The translations under genes were made by a program, and so were the position numbers. A DNA stretch of 16,731 nucleotides from Eubacteriales bacterium (GTDB taxonomy: Bacteria; Bacillota; Clostridia; Christensenellales; SZUA-584): positions 1 through 16,731 of the forward strand of contig JAQTSP010000023.1 in assembly GCA_028711205.1 (NCBI GenBank), in the 5' to 3' direction. The notes beneath the pieces were generated by a model. The model searched no databases and was not told where the DNA came from. It saw only the letters and a list, made by a program, of their open reading frames with translations. Shown here piece by piece: positions 14,109 through 16,731 of this stretch; the first letter of the stretch is position 1, and each line of letters begins with the position of its first letter.

Positions 14109-14659
14109 TATTCTACACGCGCCTTTACAACCTGTGATGTTTTTTCGACCAGCAAAAGTATCTTGTTGACCTCAATGCCGGACAACAGCTCGATATTTTC
14201 TTTTAAGCTTGTCTGCAGTGTCAGCAGAATGTCCGGTATCTGCGTGCCTTCGGCAACTGCGAGCTTTGCGGAAATGTTGACCTTTGAATCTTTGACGGAA
14301 ACAAACGCTTTGACGCTTCTTACAGCTTCGTTCGCGGCAATATGCCTTGTCGCCATCTCTTCGATGGCACTGAGAGAAATGGATATCGTACCGTTGCCCG
14401 TCTGATTGATCAGCGCCGATTTAGGTTTGCGTTTTTTGATACCCGAAAACATCAGCAGTATACTGAGCACGATCACGGCGACCAGTATCACAGACACAAC
14501 AAAGCGGACTGTATTGTCGCCATAGAGCAGACCAAGCCAATACTCTGGATGCACTGTCTGTATGATTCCCCATGTACAGGCCAACGCCGCTCCCGAAATA
14601 AAAAGGACAAACAAGATGTATAATGTCAGCAAAAATCTCATAAATATACGCATTTTCAT
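14108..14659 (-). CDS. amaP: Alkaline shock response membrane anchor protein AmaP
   Basis: AmaP is the membrane anchor for Asp23. This 183-residue protein has TM1 (~8-30) and TM2 (~51-72) at the N-terminus, then a basic stretch KKRKPKS. A soluble Asp23-like domain follows: ISISLSAIEEMATRHIAANEAVRSVKAFVSVKDSKVNISAKLAVAEGTQIPDILLTLQ. ATG 14659 has GGGAG 6 nt upstream. It lies 31 nt after asp23 and overlaps DUF2273 by one base. The membrane topology and the duplicated Asp23 domain are visible. The anchoring role comes from S. aureus AmaP. Confidence 0.83.
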   Translation of the reverse strand: MKMRIFMRFLLTLYILFVLFISGAALACTWGIIQTVHPEYWLGLLYGDNTVRFVVSVILVAVIVLSILLMFSGIKKRKPKSALINQTGNGTISISLSAIEEMATRHIAANEAVRSVKAFVSVKDSKVNISAKLAVAEGTQIPDILLTLQTSLKENIELLSGIEVNKILLLVEKTSQVVKARVE

Positions 14660-14690
14660 TTGTATCTCCCGTGTATGATTATATCACTGC

Positions 14691-15083
14691 CTAATGGACG
14701 CGCTTTGTATCATCCGCCGGTTTTGTGATACGTACACCCTGAATATGTATGTTCGTTTCGACAACGCGCAGGCCTGTCATCGTCTCGACAGCCTTCCTGA
14801 CATTCTCCTGTATCTTCTGGCACATCTCGGGAATATTGCTGCCGTACTCGAGAATAACAAACAGGTCGACGGCGCATTCTTCTTTGCCGATCTCGACCTT
14901 GACGCCTTTTGTCAGGTTCTTTTTACCCAGAAGCTCCGCAAGGCCGCCCGAAAGTCCGCCGCTCATGCCGGCGACGCCGCCGATTTCTATTGTCGCGAGC
15001 CCTGCAATCGTCGCGACAACATCGTTTGCAAAGGATATGATGCCGTTTTGTTCTTCTTTCGTATTCATATCGTTCGTACTCAA
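14691..15083 (-). CDS. asp23: Asp23/Gls24-family envelope stress protein
   Basis: This 130-residue Asp23/Gls24 protein is a cytoplasmic, membrane-associated envelope stress factor. Motifs: GIISFANDVVATIAGLATIEIGGVAGM, then GVKVEIGKEECAVDLFVILEYGSNIPEMCQKIQENVRKAVETMTGLRVVETNIHIQGV. I start at TTG 15083, with GAGGTG 6 nt upstream. The frame is open to a GTG at 15092, which is part of that Shine-Dalgarno. Its sigma-A promoter makes it the first gene of the asp23-ispA operon. AmaP and DUF2273 follow directly, the usual partners. Confidence 0.91.
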   Translation of the reverse strand: MSTNDMNTKEEQNGIISFANDVVATIAGLATIEIGGVAGMSGGLSGGLAELLGKKNLTKGVKVEIGKEECAVDLFVILEYGSNIPEMCQKIQENVRKAVETMTGLRVVETNIHIQGVRITKPADDTKRVH

Positions 15084-15113
15084 ACATATCACCTCTTCTT
15101 ATACGTCACGTCA

Positions 15114-15142
15114 ATTATAACAGATGGGGCAGCCAAATACAA
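15114..15142 (-). promoter_or_regulatory. Sigma-A promoter of the asp23-amaP-nusB-folD-xseAB-ispA operon
   Basis: The -35 box TTGTAT (15142-15137), a 17-nt spacer and a perfect -10 box TATAAT (15119-15114) lie between spoIIIAH and asp23. The transcript would start near 15107, about 24 nt before the asp23 TTG. No clear terminator separates it from spoIIIAH, so sporulation-phase read-through is possible. Confidence 0.76.
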
Positions 15143-15175
15143 TCAACTAAAAATTCTTTTATACATTTTTAAACA

Positions 15176-15706
15176 TTAATCCTGCAGTATCACTTTGATG
15201 TTCTGAGCCGGCTCATCTGTCTCCTCTCTGACGATTTCGAGTATTTTTGCGGCTTCTTCCGAAGATATCTCTGCCGCATCGAGCACGACGTTGACGGAAC
15301 CCTCCTGCACAGTGACGATCGCATCAGAGAATCCGACCGCGACCAAAAGCCCCTCAATCGTCAGCTCCGCTTCCATGGCGCGAACGATCTCGATCTTCTG
15401 GCTTTGCGCGTCTTTCACTGTATCCGCATCGCTGTTTTCATTTTCGATGATGCTGTCAAGATAGGCGACCTCCGTTGTACGCACGCTTTCTCTGTTCGCC
15501 TTGTAATCCTTAAAATAATCTTCCGTCGACATCACGGCAAGATCGTCCGCCTGCAAAGCATCCTCGACCTCGATCGCTTCGTCCGTATTCGCCGCAACTT
15601 GCGTATCGGCGTCGTTTCCGATGGCAAAATTGATATAACCAACGGCTATCAGCACGACGATCAGCCCTGCAAGCAGCAAATATTTTTTTGTATTCTTATT
15701 TTTCAT
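15176..15706 (-). CDS. spoIIIAH: Stage III sporulation protein SpoIIIAH
   Basis: SpoIIIAH is the mother-cell half of the SpoIIIAH-SpoIIQ channel that joins mother cell and forespore. This 176-residue protein has a short cytoplasmic start (MKNKNTKKY), one TM (~9-27), an acidic linker and a C-terminal ring-building (YscJ/FliF-like) domain from ~60. The motif DYFKDYKANRESVRTTEVAYLDSII matches the family. A long helical segment and TVQEGSVNVVLDAAEISSEEAAKILEIV follow. I start at ATG 15706, which has GGGAAG upstream. A TTG at 15727 would lie inside the spoIIIAG end. It follows spoIIIAG by 13 nt and is the last gene of the operon. Confidence 0.92.
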   Translation of the reverse strand: MKNKNTKKYLLLAGLIVVLIAVGYINFAIGNDADTQVAANTDEAIEVEDALQADDLAVMSTEDYFKDYKANRESVRTTEVAYLDSIIENENSDADTVKDAQSQKIEIVRAMEAELTIEGLLVAVGFSDAIVTVQEGSVNVVLDAAEISSEEAAKILEIVREETDEPAQNIKVILQD

Positions 15707-15719
15707 TATACCACTTCCC

Positions 15720-16337
15720 TTATTCAATATTCATTTTATAGACATCAACCTGATCAGGGCTGATATTCAAAATTGTCTGAACCGCGTTTAAGAGGTTCAG
15801 CTTGACGCCGATATCATCCGCGCCTTCGGCCACGACGATCACGCCTTTGACAACAGGGCTTTCTTCTCTCAGCACGAGTGCGGCGCTGCCGTCGCCCGTG
15901 TTCATCGTGACAATCTCGCTTTGCGTGTTTTCGCTATTTGTCGTGCTGCTGCCGCCGTCGTCCGTATCCGTCGTCGTCGATGTCTGTTTATCGACGCTGA
16001 TCGCCGGTACGATCTCTGAGCTTGACTCATAAGTAATCATAACTTCCACTCTGCCAGCGCCCTCTATACGCGACAACGTTTGTTTCAGCTTGGCCTCGAT
16101 ATCGTCCTCATCCACCGCAAGCGTCGCGGTTTGCTCCGCGGGCGTTTCACTGGAACTGTCTGAAAATGACGCGAAGTATATGGTAAGGATCACAACGATC
16201 ACAAGCAGTATGCCCACGTATTGTATTTTCTTTTTAATATCAAGTTTTGCAAACCGCGAAATTAATCCGCCGGATTTCTGCGCCTTTTTATTATTTTGCT
16301 TGTTTGCCTCCTTGCTGTTTTCTTTTTGTTCTTCCAT
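15720..16337 (-). CDS. spoIIIAG: Stage III sporulation protein SpoIIIAG
   Basis: SpoIIIAG forms a large ring in the intermembrane space of the engulfing mother cell-forespore pair. The 205-residue protein has a charged cytoplasmic N-terminus (~1-37), a TM at ~39-57 (VGILLVIVVILTIYFA) and a linker. The conserved SRIEGAGRVEVMITYESSSE follows, then a Ser/Thr/Asp-rich insert (~115-140), and the signature SPVVKGVIVVAEGADDIGVKLNLLNAVQ. ATG 16337 has GAGG 7 nt upstream. The gene lies 41 nt after the spoIIIAF stop. Confidence 0.96.
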   Translation of the reverse strand: MEEQKENSKEANKQNNKKAQKSGGLISRFAKLDIKKKIQYVGILLVIVVILTIYFASFSDSSSETPAEQTATLAVDEDDIEAKLKQTLSRIEGAGRVEVMITYESSSEIVPAISVDKQTSTTTDTDDGGSSTTNSENTQSEIVTMNTGDGSAALVLREESPVVKGVIVVAEGADDIGVKLNLLNAVQTILNISPDQVDVYKMNIE

Positions 16338-16378
16338 GCAACTACCTCACCAAACTCTTTTCACTATTCATATTTATT

Positions 16379-16678
16379 TTATTCATCCCCCATATATACC
16401 TCGTACACATCGAAAATATAGTCTTTATACGTCGAGCTGTCATATTCATATTCATATGTCTTTGTGATGCTCTCAAGCGCATCGTCGACTTCAGATTCGA
16501 TATCCGCCCCGTTGAACAATACGAACAGCGGAGAAAGTATGATCAGCGTGACCACGATGCCAAGCACGACATTCACATATTTTTTGATACCTGATTCCGG
16601 CAACAGCGCGCTCACCATCGCGCTGAAGAGTATCGCAATGGTGATCGATGTGGCCCAGGAGGAAAAGAATGGCTGCAT
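16379..16678 (-). CDS. spoIIIAF: Stage III sporulation protein SpoIIIAF, short form
   Basis: This 99-residue product starts MQPFFSSWATSITIAILFSAMVSALLPESGIKKYVNVVLG, the conserved SpoIIIAF N-terminus. TM1 (~10-27) and TM2 (~38-56) follow. After TM2 only about 40 residues remain, ending in an acidic Tyr/Asp-rich stretch (YEYEYDSSTYKDY). B. subtilis SpoIIIAF is about 206 residues with a soluble ring-building domain after TM2. The stop lies just 41 nt before spoIIIAG, so there is no room for a frameshifted remainder. ATG 16678 has GAGG 7 nt upstream and lies 4 nt after the spoIIIAE stop. Confidence 0.88.
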   Translation of the reverse strand: MQPFFSSWATSITIAILFSAMVSALLPESGIKKYVNVVLGIVVTLIILSPLFVLFNGADIESEVDDALESITKTYEYEYDSSTYKDYIFDVYEVYMGDE

Positions 16679-16682
16679 AGAC

Positions 16683-16731
16683 TTACCTCAACATGATATT
16701 CGTGTTGCCCGCGCCGATGATGATCGCGATG
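16683..16731 (-). CDS. spoIIIAE: Stage III sporulation protein SpoIIIAE, last 15 codons
   Basis: The frame entering from the right edge reads IAIIIGAGNTNIMLR and ends in TAA at 16685-16683. This fits the hydrophobic C-terminus of SpoIIIAE, a multi-pass membrane subunit of the SpoIIIA-SpoIIQ complex. The position directly before spoIIIAF is the conserved spoIIIA order. The call rests on this short tail and on context. Confidence 0.82.
   Translation of the reverse strand, partial: IAIIIGAGNTNIMLR

Noticed and set aside
15121..15175. Terminator after spoIIIAH
   Set aside because: The sequence is AT-rich with T-runs but I found no stem able to form a hairpin in front of them.

Overview
This window comes from the chromosome of an endospore-forming Clostridia-type Firmicute of moderate GC content. 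The evidence is the tail of a spoIIIA operon, sigG behind a sigma-F-like promoter, a ylmC-family sporulation gene, and clostridial housekeeping blocks (asp23-amaP-DUF2273-nusB; rimP-nusA-ylxR-ylxQ-infB). I do not assign a genus. Every gene I can support lies on the minus strand, so the window is read from high to low coordinates. I see no mobile element, CRISPR array, tRNA or rRNA. Forward-strand ORFs are shadows of minus-strand genes. No gene-free stretch exceeds 300 bases; the longest is about 260 bases between ispA and sigG.

Layout in transcription order: (1) 16731-15176, end of the spoIIIA operon: spoIIIAE (last 15 codons), an unusually short spoIIIAF, spoIIIAG, spoIIIAH. (2) 15142-9335, a housekeeping operon with its own sigma-A promoter: asp23, amaP, DUF2273, nusB, a TsaD/Kae1-like paralogue, folD, xseA, xseB, ispA, then an intrinsic terminator. 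Its genes are packed tightly, with recurring 8-nt and 1-nt stop/start overlaps. (3) 9202-8014: sigG with a sigma-F-type promoter and a terminator, then ylmC. (4) 8012-4172: nrdR, pgeF and a PhoP/PhoR-like two-component pair, starting from an extended -10 sigma-A promoter. (5) 4183-1: the rimP-nusA-ylxR-ylxQ-infB translation/transcription operon, with a good sigma-A promoter, a short leader carrying a terminator-like hairpin, and infB running off the left edge.

Together the window links forespore development (SpoIIIA channel, SigG), envelope stress and membrane-associated Asp23/AmaP, folate and isoprenoid precursor supply, exonuclease VII, dNTP control (NrdR), and the core translation and transcription-elongation machinery. 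Most of it is well-known biology in a partly rearranged order. The points most worth a second look are the rimP leader hairpin (a possible NusA-dependent attenuator), the apparent AUA or GTG start of rimP, the rimP -35 box that overlaps the phoR terminator, the truncated SpoIIIAF, and the 15-nt repeats in the acidic tail of nusA. I did not find an obviously new multi-gene system.
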